A stretch of 8,313 nt of DNA from Candidatus Aenigmatarchaeota archaeon (GTDB taxonomy: Archaea > Aenigmatarchaeota > Aenigmatarchaeia > QMZP01): assembly GCA_016202785.1 (NCBI GenBank), contig JACQOC010000014.1:1-8313 (forward strand), written 5' to 3'. This document shows, one piece after another, positions 1-6,567 of the stretch. Positions within the stretch are counted from its first letter, which is position 1. Every line of letters starts with the position of its first letter. A program made the translations under genes and the position numbers. The notes under the pieces are model-generated. The model had not been told where the DNA came from and ran no database searches. It worked only from the letters and a program-made list of their open reading frames with translations.

Positions 1-1874
1 CGCTCAACCTGACGGCCATCCTGTCCGCGGCCCAGAACGTCATCATCTACGCGAACGGCCAGAACCTGTCTTCCGGCCTGGGCTACCTGTCCGTGATCTA
101 TAACTTCACTGGCCCGGGCCGGTATAACATCAGCGCCGTTTTCAGCGGCAGCCAGAACTATACCGGCAACTTTTCCGTATTTTGGGTTACCGCCGACGAC
201 ACTACCGACCCCAGCATCGACAGCTTCAGCGCGTTCCCGCAATTCGTGGCGGGCGCGGAGAACGTAACGTTTACCGCCAACGTATTAGATAACGGCAACC
301 TGTCGGCGGTCTGGTATGCCGTAAGCAATGATTCCGGCCAGCTGGCCTCTGGGCCCATGGCGCTTGATGAGAATGGCTTGCACCAGGCAAACTATTCCGC
401 CAGCCTGACGCTCGGGCAGTACCGCTCCATTGCCTATGCCAACGACACCTACTCCAACGTCGTCAACAGCTCAATTGCCGTTTTCCAGGTAGCGCAGCGT
501 GGCAACTTCAGCGTAGCGGCAGCCGACCGCAACGGCAGCCTGGCGACAATAAGGAGCATAAGCGTGCTGCATGCCAACAGTTCAGCGGCCAAAGCGCTGG
601 CGGCAAGTTCCGCCAACCTGAGCAATTCCGTGCCTGCCGGCCTGTGGGACATTGCATTCTCGGCCGGCTTCAACCTGACCTTGCGCTCCGTCAACCTGAG
701 CGACGGCTTCAACGGCAGCGTCCGGCTGGATGAAAACATATCGGCAGCCGGCATCAGCCTGCCGGCCAATGCCGTGCGGTTCACCGGCGTTGTGGCCGCG
801 CAAGCTGATTTCAACTTTTCATCTGCCACCCTGCAGCTTGCTTATGACGACGCCGGTTTCACCAGCGAGGGCCGGATCGCTTCCTTTGCGTGCCATAATT
901 GGAACATGGCGGCACGGGCGTGCAGCAGCGCTTGGACCGAGATGACCGCCAGCAGCGTTTTCGACACTTCGGTTAACACTGCTGCCATCAACACTACCAG
1001 CCTGTCGGGATTTGCGATAGCTGAAACCTTTGCCTGCGGCGACGGCATCCAGGATGCCGGCGAGACTTCCGGCACCTGCTGCGAGGATGCCGGCTGCTCG
1101 TCTGGGACATGCGACACCGGCACGCACGCGTGTGCCCAGCCAAGTTCCGGCGGCGGAAGCGGCGGCGGAGGCGGGGGCGGCGCAGGCAGCAGCGCGGAAA
1201 TTGAAGAAGAGGTTGCCGCTGCCGTCTTGGAAATTACCAGCTATCCGGAGCAGCTGGACGTCTCGGAAAACGGCACGGCATACATGGCGGTCACGGTGCG
1301 CAACCCAACCAGCGCCAACTTGACTGCGGTCAGGGTCAGCGTGGCCGGCTGCGACGGCTGCTTGATATCGGCCCAGCCGGAGCAAACCGAGCTTGCGCCG
1401 CTGGCAACCATAGTATTCCAGCTGTCCTTCTTCAACGCTTCCGATGCGCTACTGGTGTTGACGGCGCAGTCCGACCAAGGCGCCAGCCAGCCGGTAGCGC
1501 TGCTGGCGCAGGTCTATTGCCAGCCGGGCAAGCTGCGCTGCTCCGGCAGCGCGCTGGAAACGTGCACCGGCGGCAGCTGGGCGTTAAATGAAACGTGCGT
1601 CGAAGGCTGCGCCAACAACGCCTGCGTATACAAGGAAACCTGCCGGGAAGGGGCGCAACGCTGCTCGCAAAACCGGCTGCAGCGCTGCGCAAACGCCGCG
1701 TGGCAGACGGCCGAATACTGCTGGCTCGGCTGCGACGGAAATGCCTGCAGCACCCAGCAGGCCTTCGAGAACATGCCCAGCGCCTATGTGCTGGTGGCCG
1801 TCACGGTTGCGCTGCTCTTCCTAGGCTGGGGCCGGCGCCGGAAGCAGGATATTAACAATGCCGGGCTAAATTAA
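1..1874 (+). CDS. Large cell-surface glycoprotein, C-terminally membrane-anchored (5' end outside window)
   Basis: The frame is open from the first bases (codons start at position 3) to a TAA at 1872-1874, giving 623 visible residues; the true start and signal peptide lie upstream. Visible order: the end of an Ig-like beta domain (to about residue 62), a second Ig-like domain (about 63-165), a beta-rich region (about 166-265), a module with C..W......C...W from residue 297, a CGDG-type Cys-rich segment (345-377), a Gly-rich linker (about 382-398), a CARDB/Ig-like domain (about 407-505), two 36-residue six-Cys repeats (506-541, 547-582), one transmembrane helix (about 594-609) and a basic RRRK stop-transfer tail. 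About 26 N-X-S/T sequons are spread over the part before the helix. The protein is therefore probably exported, N-glycosylated, disulfide-rich and anchored with its bulk outside. It sits directly upstream of two pilin-like genes, suggesting a pilus-associated or adhesive surface component. Family not identified; the surface role is an inference from architecture. Confidence 0.88.
   Translation, partial: LNLTAILSAAQNVIIYANGQNLSSGLGYLSVIYNFTGPGRYNISAVFSGSQNYTGNFSVFWVTADDTTDPSIDSFSAFPQFVAGAENVTFTANVLDNGNLSAVWYAVSNDSGQLASGPMALDENGLHQANYSASLTLGQYRSIAYANDTYSNVVNSSIAVFQVAQRGNFSVAAADRNGSLATIRSISVLHANSSAAKALAASSANLSNSVPAGLWDIAFSAGFNLTLRSVNLSDGFNGSVRLDENISAAGISLPANAVRFTGVVAAQADFNFSSATLQLAYDDAGFTSEGRIASFACHNWNMAARACSSAWTEMTASSVFDTSVNTAAINTTSLSGFAIAETFACGDGIQDAGETSGTCCEDAGCSSGTCDTGTHACAQPSSGGGSGGGGGGGAGSSAEIEEEVAAAVLEITSYPEQLDVSENGTAYMAVTVRNPTSANLTAVRVSVAGCDGCLISAQPEQTELAPLATIVFQLSFFNASDALLVLTAQSDQGASQPVALLAQVYCQPGKLRCSGSALETCTGGSWALNETCVEGCANNACVYKETCREGAQRCSQNRLQRCANAAWQTAEYCWLGCDGNACSTQQAFENMPSAYVLVAVTVALLFLGWGRRRKQDINNAGLN
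1518..1748 (+). repeat. Tandem six-cysteine protein repeat (2 copies)
   Basis: Two copies of a 36-residue unit (1518-1625 and 1641-1748) share exactly the same cysteine spacing, C-x6-C-x7-C-x10-C-x3-C-x4-C, separated by a five-residue linker. A tryptophan lies at equivalent places between the third and fourth Cys, and both units end in a conserved N-A-C. Outside the cysteines the residues have diverged considerably, so this is an old duplication kept for its fold. Such spacing implies three disulfides per unit in an extracellular, membrane-proximal stalk. Seen directly in the translation; the disulfide pairing is inferred. Confidence 0.85.
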
Positions 1875-1877
1875 CGC

Positions 1878-2612
1878 ATGGCAAAGGCGCTCAGCCAGCT
1901 GGTGTCCGGCATCCTTTTCCTTGCCATTTCGCTGGCAGCGATAACGCTGGTGTACCAAGGTGTGCAGCCGGGCCTGCAAAGCGTCGACCACCAGGCGGCC
2001 GTCAATTACATGTCAGCCGCGCTGGCCGACCTGGATCTTGCGCTGCGGTCGGTGGCGCTGGAAGGAGAAGGCAGCCGGCGGGAGCTGCAGATCAGCCTGC
2101 CGGACGGGGAGCTGGCCATCAACGGCAGCGCCGATAAAATCGTCTGGTCGCTGGCCACCCAGGCCAGCTTCATCTCGCCGCGCAGCGCGGTGCGCAAAGG
2201 CAATGCCGTACTTGGCTCGCAACTGCTGGCCGCAGCCTATGCAGCGCCGTTCCCGCTGCAGCCGTCAGTGGCTGCTTACGTTTTGGAGAACGACCGCCTC
2301 AAGGTGTTCCTGCGGAAGGCCGGCAACCATACCAGGCACGTGGACTTGGCGACCAATGGCCTGGTGCTTGGGGTTTACCAAAAGGACCTGGCCATTTGGC
2401 TGGCCAGCCCCGGTTTTGTTTACTTTTCCGTCGACGGCCAGGAGTCTTCCAGAAGCGGCACCGGCTATACCGCGTTAGCAGCGACCGGGCCGGGCCTGCC
2501 GTACGCGCAAGCCACCGTTTTTATCAATTCCACCTACCTGCCATATTTCATTAATTTCACTTTGCTGTCCGGGGCTGACTTTATCCAGGTGCAAGGAGCT
2601 AGGGCGGAATGA
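1878..2612 (+). CDS. Type IV pilin-like secreted protein, weak class III signal (pilin 1)
   Basis: 244 residues. The N-terminus reads M-A-K-A-L-S followed by a roughly 20-residue hydrophobic helix (about 5-26). K3-A4-L5-S6 fits the archaeal prepilin peptidase pattern [KR][GA][hydrophobic][small/hydrophobic], so cleavage after A4 would leave a hydrophobic N-terminal pilin helix. The leader is only four residues and there is no Glu or Pro near the start of the helix, so a plain N-terminal membrane anchor is also possible. The rest is a beta-rich extracellular region of about 210 residues with several sequons (NGS, NHT, NST, NFT) and no Cys. The start lies 3 nt after the stop of the surface glycoprotein gene, with no Shine-Dalgarno in the gap, so translation is probably coupled. 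Its last four bases overlap pilin 2. Specific family unknown; likely a minor pilin or pseudopilin. Confidence 0.75.
   Translation: MAKALSQLVSGILFLAISLAAITLVYQGVQPGLQSVDHQAAVNYMSAALADLDLALRSVALEGEGSRRELQISLPDGELAINGSADKIVWSLATQASFISPRSAVRKGNAVLGSQLLAAAYAAPFPLQPSVAAYVLENDRLKVFLRKAGNHTRHVDLATNGLVLGVYQKDLAIWLASPGFVYFSVDGQESSRSGTGYTALAATGPGLPYAQATVFINSTYLPYFINFTLLSGADFIQVQGARAE
2593..2598 (+). promoter_or_regulatory. Shine-Dalgarno-like AAGGAG before pilin 2
   Basis: AAGGAG ends 10 nt before the ATG at 2609, inside the end of the pilin 1 gene. It is the clearest Shine-Dalgarno-like sequence before a start in this window and supports translation of pilin 2 from a polycistronic mRNA, together with the ATGA stop-start overlap. 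Confidence 0.55.
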
Positions 2613-3118
2613 CGCAGCGCGGTTGCGGCCAAGCCAGGAAAGGGCTGTCAGAAATGCTGTCAGCCATCCTGCTTATCGGCATGGCAGCCGGAGCAGCGCT
2701 GTTGTTGAGCGGCTGGGCCGAGTCCTTCATCCGGCAAACTGCCGGCAATGGCAACCAGCAGGTTGCCCAGGAGCTGGCGTGCAGGAATGCCGGCTTAAGC
2801 CTGGACAGCGGCTTCGGTAACGCCGGCATCAGCTGGGACTTCGCCGCCGACCCGGACGTGCTGGAAGTGCAAGTGCTGAACACCGGTTCCATTGACCTGT
2901 ACGGTTTCTCCATTATCGCGGTTATCGATAACCAAGGGCTTGCGTCCCAGCTGCTGGCGGTAGAGCAAGGCTACCAGAAAACCTTGCAGGAACCGCTGAA
3001 GCCCGGCCGGTCGGCCGTGCTCAAAGCGGCAATAACGGAAGACTTGGCCGGCGCGCTCAAAGAAATAATTGTCGCCAGCTCTGCTTGCCCCAGCCTGCGG
3101 CTTAGAAAGCAGCTTTAG
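2609..3118 (+). CDS. Type IV pilin / archaellin-like protein with class III signal peptide (pilin 2)
   Basis: 169 residues. A 12-residue leader ends in R10-K11-G12, followed by L13-S14-E15 and a hydrophobic helix to about residue 35; this is a canonical archaeal prepilin peptidase (PibD/FlaK/EppA type) site with cleavage after G12. The mature protein would begin L-S-E-M-L-S, a form common in archaeal pilins. The head (about 50-165) is beta-rich, with an N-T-G turn at 91-93 and an L-K-P-G segment at 130-133 as in archaeal pilin/archaellin-type sandwich domains. C58 and C160 at the two ends of the head could form a disulfide. The ATG overlaps the pilin 1 stop codon (ATGA), so the two are translationally coupled. 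No assembly ATPase or platform protein gene is in the window. Whether it belongs to an adhesive pilus or another filament cannot be told. Confidence 0.85.
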   Translation: MTQRGCGQARKGLSEMLSAILLIGMAAGAALLLSGWAESFIRQTAGNGNQQVAQELACRNAGLSLDSGFGNAGISWDFAADPDVLEVQVLNTGSIDLYGFSIIAVIDNQGLASQLLAVEQGYQKTLQEPLKPGRSAVLKAAITEDLAGALKEIIVASSACPSLRLRKQL

Positions 3119-3126
3119 CGGGCAAA

Positions 3127-3134
3127 GTATATTA
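3127..3134 (+). promoter_or_regulatory. Putative TATA box for the 185-aa coiled-coil gene
   Basis: AT-rich GTATATTA preceded by an A-rich triplet, in the 42-nt gap after the pilin operon; centre about 30 nt before the ATG at 3161. The gap has no good Shine-Dalgarno. Suggests an independent promoter with a leader of only a few nucleotides. Confidence 0.5.
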
Positions 3135-3160
3135 CTCCGGCCGGGGAAGTATTAAGCGGC

Positions 3161-3718
3161 ATGGTCGAAGAGCAGCCGGAAGCGTCCAAATCCGTCTCAT
3201 TGCGCGAAGGCATCCGCAAGATTGTTTTGGAGAGCCAGCAGGAGCAAATCGAGAACTTGCGCCAGGAGATTGTCCGGGATTTGGAGGCCAGGCTGAAGGA
3301 AATAGTTGCCGGCCAGCCGCCCGGCCCTGACGGCCTGGTGGAGCGGCTGGAACGGGCGCTGGACGAGGAGGCCCGCATTGCGGCCATCCAGGCCGGCGCG
3401 AAATCCAAGGAGGAGTTTGCCAAAACGCTGGAGCCAGAGATTGATTCCTACCGCAAGAAGCTGAATGACATCCTGGACTCGTTCAAGACCTTCGACATCA
3501 AGGCGTTCCAGGGCAGCATCATGCAGCAATTTGACGCCATCGTGAAGAACAATGCCGCTTTTGAGGAAAACGTCGGCATCAAGCTGAAGGAGATGGAAAA
3601 TAGGATGTCAACGCTAGCCCTGATGGAGAAGCAGCTGGAAGAGGTGCGCACCAAGCTTGACGACGTGGCGGCAGAACTGCGTTCGGTCGAGCTGTCGAAG
3701 CCGGTAATCATAGAGTAG
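3161..3718 (+). CDS. Cytosolic coiled-coil protein of unknown function (185 aa)
   Basis: No signal peptide, no transmembrane helix and no cysteine. The sequence is highly charged and helical. A first helix/coiled-coil stretch covers about residues 14-50, a Pro/Gly-rich break (G51-Q-P-P-G-P) follows, a second helical block covers about 58-110, and a long C-terminal heptad-rich segment runs from about 133 to 175. It ends in a short hydrophobic P-V-I-I-E tail. The ATG at 3161 was chosen because it follows a TATA-like box at the usual distance. It lies between the pilin operon and a second, larger coiled-coil gene. I do not recognise the family; coiled-coil composition attracts spurious SMC/SbcC matches, so no function is assigned. 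Possible roles include a scaffold or a partner of the neighbouring coiled-coil protein, which is speculation. Confidence 0.75.
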   Translation: MVEEQPEASKSVSLREGIRKIVLESQQEQIENLRQEIVRDLEARLKEIVAGQPPGPDGLVERLERALDEEARIAAIQAGAKSKEEFAKTLEPEIDSYRKKLNDILDSFKTFDIKAFQGSIMQQFDAIVKNNAAFEENVGIKLKEMENRMSTLALMEKQLEEVRTKLDDVAAELRSVELSKPVIIE

Positions 3719-3735
3719 CGGGCCGCGCGCCAGGC

Positions 3736-3743
3736 AATATAAA
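3736..3743 (+). promoter_or_regulatory. Putative TATA box for the 417-aa coiled-coil gene
   Basis: AATATAAA, centre about 24 nt before the ATG at 3764, in an otherwise GC-rich 45-nt gap. It overlaps the start of a small palindrome, AAAGCTTT (3741-3748). The spacing predicts transcription starting at or very near the ATG, i.e. a leaderless mRNA, and favours ATG 3764 over the in-frame GTG at 3758. Confidence 0.6.
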
Positions 3744-3763
3744 GCTTTGCGCCAACTGTGCTT

Positions 3764-5017
3764 ATGGGTTTTCTGGACGCGTTCCGCAAGAAGCCGCAGG
3801 CCCTGGCAGTGCAGGAGCTGAAGTTCCAAGACATCTTGCCCTGGGCGCGCAAGCAGGCAGAAGCCGGCATGGGCCAGGCCCGGAAGCGGGCGGAGGACAT
3901 GTGCTCGACGGTCATCTCCAGGCTGAACCAAGTCACCGACCGGGTCAAGCGCCTGGAGGAAAAGCAGCTGGAGGGCAGCGATCGGGTCATGGTAGCCGCA
4001 AACATGGTGAAGGCTTCCTACGTCAAGAAGGCGGCCGGCTTGGAAATGCCGGAGCCGTTGCCGTCCGGCCCGGCCTATTCCGACATAACCGGCTTCCATG
4101 ACGCGGCCAACAAGTACCTTGACGGGCTGGAAGGGACCACGCCCAAGCAGGCCATCGTGCTGACCAATTACTTTGCGGAGGACGGGAAGGCGGTAATCGA
4201 GGGCATCAAGGAAGCAAGGGCGGCCATGGAGAATTTCCGCATATTCCTTGACAACGACGCCAAGGTGTTGGCCGAGTATGAGCGCCTGGAAAGCCTGGCG
4301 GACCGGCATGCATCGTTGTTGCGCGACAATACTGCTGCGGCCCAGCTGGCGCAGGCGCAGGCCAGCGAAATCGGGCGGCTGCGCAAGGACCTGGCCAAGG
4401 CCAACGAAGATTTGGCCAGGCTGGAGAAGGATGAGGCATATGTGCGGCTGCAACGCGCGCAGGAAAAGCTGGCCCAGCTGGCCGGCGCTGCCGAAAGTTC
4501 CCGCGCGCAGGCTTCAGCCCTGCTGTCTTCATATGAGCGGCCGCTGAAGAAGCTGGCCTACTTGGCGGCACGGGAAGGCCGGAAGGATGCGGAGCAGGAA
4601 ATCAACGGCTTTTTGAAGTCCGACCCGGCCGCAGCCGGCACGCGGCTGCCGGCGCTCCTGCAGAAAGCGAAATCGCTGGACATGCAGAAAGTGCTGACCA
4701 TGCGCGAGCTGGCCAAGCTGGACGGGCTGGCCCAGGATGCCGGCGCCCTCGACGGCCTGCAGAAGGCCGTCGCTGCCATGCAAAGCGAGATGCGCGCTGC
4801 GGAAGCCGCAGTCCAGGCCAATGCCGGCATTTTGGCCCGCATCGAGGCGGCGCGCAATAGTGCGGAGGCAGTGAGGCAGAAGCTGCAGGCGCTGGAAAAG
4901 GACGTGGCGGACGCTGAATTGGCCAAGCAAACGGCGCTTGCGGAAGCGGAGCAGGTGCGCGAGGAATCCCGCAAGGCCGCCGAATCCTTGTCCGGCCGCA
5001 AGCTCAGGCTGGTTTGA
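3764..5017 (+). CDS. Large coiled-coil protein of unknown function (417 aa)
   Basis: 417 residues from ATG 3764. The N-terminus M-G-F-L-D-A-F-R-K-K resembles the short amphipathic, basic N-termini of peripheral proteins. An N-terminal helical region (about 18-165) contains a Pro-rich break at 94-103. It is followed by coiled coil (about 165-250), a central helical segment with Y257-E-R-P-L-K-K-L and N281-G-F-L-K-S-D-P (about 252-325) that looks more globular, and a second long Ala/Glu/Lys-rich coiled coil (about 330-408). There is one Cys (C47), no transmembrane helix and no Walker A motif, so it is not an SbcC/SMC ATPase despite likely low-complexity similarity. It follows another coiled-coil gene but has its own TATA-like element. 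Function not recognised; an architectural, membrane-associated or partner-scaffold role is only inference. Confidence 0.78.
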   Translation: MGFLDAFRKKPQALAVQELKFQDILPWARKQAEAGMGQARKRAEDMCSTVISRLNQVTDRVKRLEEKQLEGSDRVMVAANMVKASYVKKAAGLEMPEPLPSGPAYSDITGFHDAANKYLDGLEGTTPKQAIVLTNYFAEDGKAVIEGIKEARAAMENFRIFLDNDAKVLAEYERLESLADRHASLLRDNTAAAQLAQAQASEIGRLRKDLAKANEDLARLEKDEAYVRLQRAQEKLAQLAGAAESSRAQASALLSSYERPLKKLAYLAAREGRKDAEQEINGFLKSDPAAAGTRLPALLQKAKSLDMQKVLTMRELAKLDGLAQDAGALDGLQKAVAAMQSEMRAAEAAVQANAGILARIEAARNSAEAVRQKLQALEKDVADAELAKQTALAEAEQVREESRKAAESLSGRKLRLV

Positions 5018-5018
5018 G

Positions 5019-5026
5019 CTTTATCT
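5019..5026 (+). promoter_or_regulatory. Putative TATA box for pus10
   Basis: CTTTATCT directly after the preceding stop codon, centre about 26 nt before ATG 5048, with no Shine-Dalgarno between. Weakest match to a TATA consensus in the set, but the position fits the leaderless pattern of its neighbours. Confidence 0.42.
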
Positions 5027-5047
5027 GCCGGCCTGCCACCATTATTT

Positions 5048-6244
5048 ATGGAAATTTACCGGGCGGCGAAAACGCTGCTGAAAGGCCCAATATGCGACCA
5101 TTGCCTGGGCCGCCAGTTTGCGGCGCTACTTACCGGCATGGCCAATGAGGAGAGGGGCCGCGCCATACGGCTGACGCTGGCGATGGAATACGAGGCCAAG
5201 CCGTTCAAACTGGATGTTGACAATTTCCATGGCATCGGGCTGCGCAAAAGCCTGAAGACCAAGGGGAAGGAATGCCGGGTCTGCAACAACATTTTCGCCA
5301 AGCTGGCCGGCCTGGCCGGCCAAGCGGCGGGCCAACTGAAAGGCGTAGAGTTTGCCACTTTCCTGGTCGGCACCAAACTGTCCGGCACGCTTGTTGCTAA
5401 AGAGGAAAGCCTGTGGGAGGAAACCGGCATTAACCATTGCGAGAGCATACGGGCGGAGATAAACCGCGTGGTCGGCAAGCTGCTGGAGAAGCAGCTGGGA
5501 AAAAAATTCTCGCGCGACAACCCGGAGGTCAACGTCACTTTGGATCTGGAATTGATGAAGGCGCAAGTCAGCGTCATGCCGCTGTTCGTGTACGGCAAGT
5601 ACAAGAAGCTGGTGCGCGGCATCCCGCAGACCAAATGGGACAAGTACCAGGAGACCGTCGAAGACGTTATCGCCGGCCCGTTCATGCCGGCAAGCAAGGG
5701 CAAGGGCCATGCCATGCACGCCGCCGGGCGGGAAGACATCGATGCCAGATGCTTGGACTACCGGCCGTTCGTGTTCCAGGTTGACCAGCCGCAAAAAAGA
5801 TCCCTGGACTTGGCCAAGCTGGCCAAGCTGGTCAACCAATCAGGAAAGGTGGAGGTAAGCCAGCTGCGGCGGTCGGACCGGGCGGAGGTCAGGAAAGTCA
5901 AGAAGCTGCGGCCGGACAAAACGTACCGGCTGCTGGTAAGCTTTGCCAAGCCGGTCACGGGCCTGGCGGCGCTGGCCAAGCTGAAGGGCACCATCAGCCA
6001 GAAGACGCCGACGCGCGTCATGCACCGCCGGGCCGACCTGCTGCGCAAAAGGAAAGTGAAGGGCATCAAGGTCCGCAAGTTGGCCGGCAACCGGATAGAA
6101 GTGGAGGTGCGGTGCGAAGCCGGGCTGTACGCCAAGGAGCTGATGACCGGCGATAACGGCCGTACCAAGCCTTCTGCTGCCGAACTGCTCGGCAACCCGG
6201 CCAAGGTGGAGGAGCTGGACGTGATAAAGATCTGGCTGAAATGA
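5048..6244 (+). CDS. pus10: tRNA pseudouridine synthase Pus10 (positions 54/55)
   Basis: 398 residues, a normal archaeal length. Archaeal Pus10 isomerises U54 and U55 in the T-loop of tRNAs in the cytosol, replacing bacterial TruB for U55. An N-terminal zinc-binding pair, C16-x2-C19 and C76-x2-C79, frames the region leading to the THUMP-like RNA-binding part (about 85-200). The catalytic core has G227-R-E-D-I-D-A-R; D230 aligns with the catalytic Asp of the G-R-x-D motif of pseudouridine synthases. Further family signatures are the H-R-R-A-D-L block (326-331) and the C-terminal G368-D-N-G-R-T motif. One oddity: the family's usual L-G-x-G-R-P-F after the catalytic segment reads L236-D-Y-R-P-F here, one residue shorter and lacking both glycines. 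The start is fixed by the N-terminal family match and the upstream TATA-like box. Next come rpl21e and rpo4, fitting an RNA/translation block. Confidence 0.95.
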   Translation: MEIYRAAKTLLKGPICDHCLGRQFAALLTGMANEERGRAIRLTLAMEYEAKPFKLDVDNFHGIGLRKSLKTKGKECRVCNNIFAKLAGLAGQAAGQLKGVEFATFLVGTKLSGTLVAKEESLWEETGINHCESIRAEINRVVGKLLEKQLGKKFSRDNPEVNVTLDLELMKAQVSVMPLFVYGKYKKLVRGIPQTKWDKYQETVEDVIAGPFMPASKGKGHAMHAAGREDIDARCLDYRPFVFQVDQPQKRSLDLAKLAKLVNQSGKVEVSQLRRSDRAEVRKVKKLRPDKTYRLLVSFAKPVTGLAALAKLKGTISQKTPTRVMHRRADLLRKRKVKGIKVRKLAGNRIEVEVRCEAGLYAKELMTGDNGRTKPSAAELLGNPAKVEELDVIKIWLK

Positions 6245-6245
6245 C

Positions 6246-6260
6246 AGCTTATTTAAAGCT
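6246..6260 (+). promoter_or_regulatory. TATA box inside an inverted repeat, promoter of rpl21e
   Basis: AGCTT-ATTTA-AAGCT: five-base perfect arms around a five-base AT core, beginning 2 nt after the pus10 stop codon. The TATA-like TTATTTAAAG (6249-6258) is centred about 27 nt before ATG 6280. The related CAGCTT-plus-AT-tract occurs before rpo4 and DUF655. Likely the rpl21e promoter; whether the dyad binds a regulator is unknown. Confidence 0.6.
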
Positions 6261-6279
6261 ACTGGGCTGATAAGGTACT

Positions 6280-6564
6280 ATGGCAAAATCGAGCAAGGGC
6301 TTCCGCAAAGAGACGCGCCGCAAGCTGAAAAAAGGCGTGCGGGACAAGTTCAAGCCGGAAGATTATATACGGGAGTTCAAGGGCGGCCAGCACGTGGTGC
6401 TGATGCTCGAGCCGGCCAGCCATAAGGGCATGCCGTTCCCCAAGTTCAAGGGCAAGATTGGCAAGGTGAAGGGGCGCCGCGGCCGCGCCTACCTGGTGGA
6501 AATAACGGACCGGGGCAAGCGCAAGACCGTGATAGCGAAGCCGGAACACCTGCGCAGCCATTAG
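6280..6564 (+). CDS. rpl21e: Large-subunit ribosomal protein eL21 (L21e)
   Basis: 94 residues, matching the usual archaeal length of about 95-100. It is strongly basic, with the family's N-terminal G-F-R-K-E-T-R-x-K-L, the Y-I-R-E-F/G-Q-x-V region and the central H-K-G-M-P-x-P-K-F-K-G-K-x-G-K-V-K-G-R-R-G block typical of eL21, and ends in the conserved K-P-E-H-L-R. eL21 is a structural protein of the 50S subunit shared by archaea and eukaryotes but absent from bacteria. The gene is followed by rpo4, an arrangement conserved in many archaea. It has its own TATA-like element. Nothing unusual in the protein itself. Confidence 0.97.
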   Translation: MAKSSKGFRKETRRKLKKGVRDKFKPEDYIREFKGGQHVVLMLEPASHKGMPFPKFKGKIGKVKGRRGRAYLVEITDRGKRKTVIAKPEHLRSH

Positions 6565-6567
6565 CAG

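Noticed and set aside
1146..1199. GGC/GGA-rich tract as a DNA repeat or CRISPR-like element
   Set aside because: It encodes the Gly-rich linker of the surface protein in frame; codons vary and there is no repeat-spacer structure.
93..1874. Reading the surface protein as complete from the GTG at 93
   Set aside because: The same frame is open to the window start and the 30 upstream codons read as the same Ig-like, sequon-bearing sequence with no signal peptide at the GTG. The gene is 5' truncated by the window.
1960..2478. 172-codon + strand frame within pilin 1
   Set aside because: Trp/Arg/Cys-rich shadow frame with no membrane or domain signature; the pilin frame explains the region.
3758..3763. 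GTG start for the 417-aa coiled-coil protein
   Set aside because: ATG two codons downstream has better spacing from the AATATAAA box and gives the typical M-G-F-L start.
3614..4453. 279-codon open frame on the minus strand opposite the coiled-coil genes
   Set aside because: It runs across the ends of two + strand genes and the TATA-containing gap between them, with no domain or signal sequence visible. The + strand coiled-coil reading frames have sensible heptads and promoter-positioned starts.
3764..5017. SbcC/SMC-type ATPase assignment
   Set aside because: Coiled-coil composition invites this label, but there is no Walker A, signature or Walker B motif and no zinc hook.
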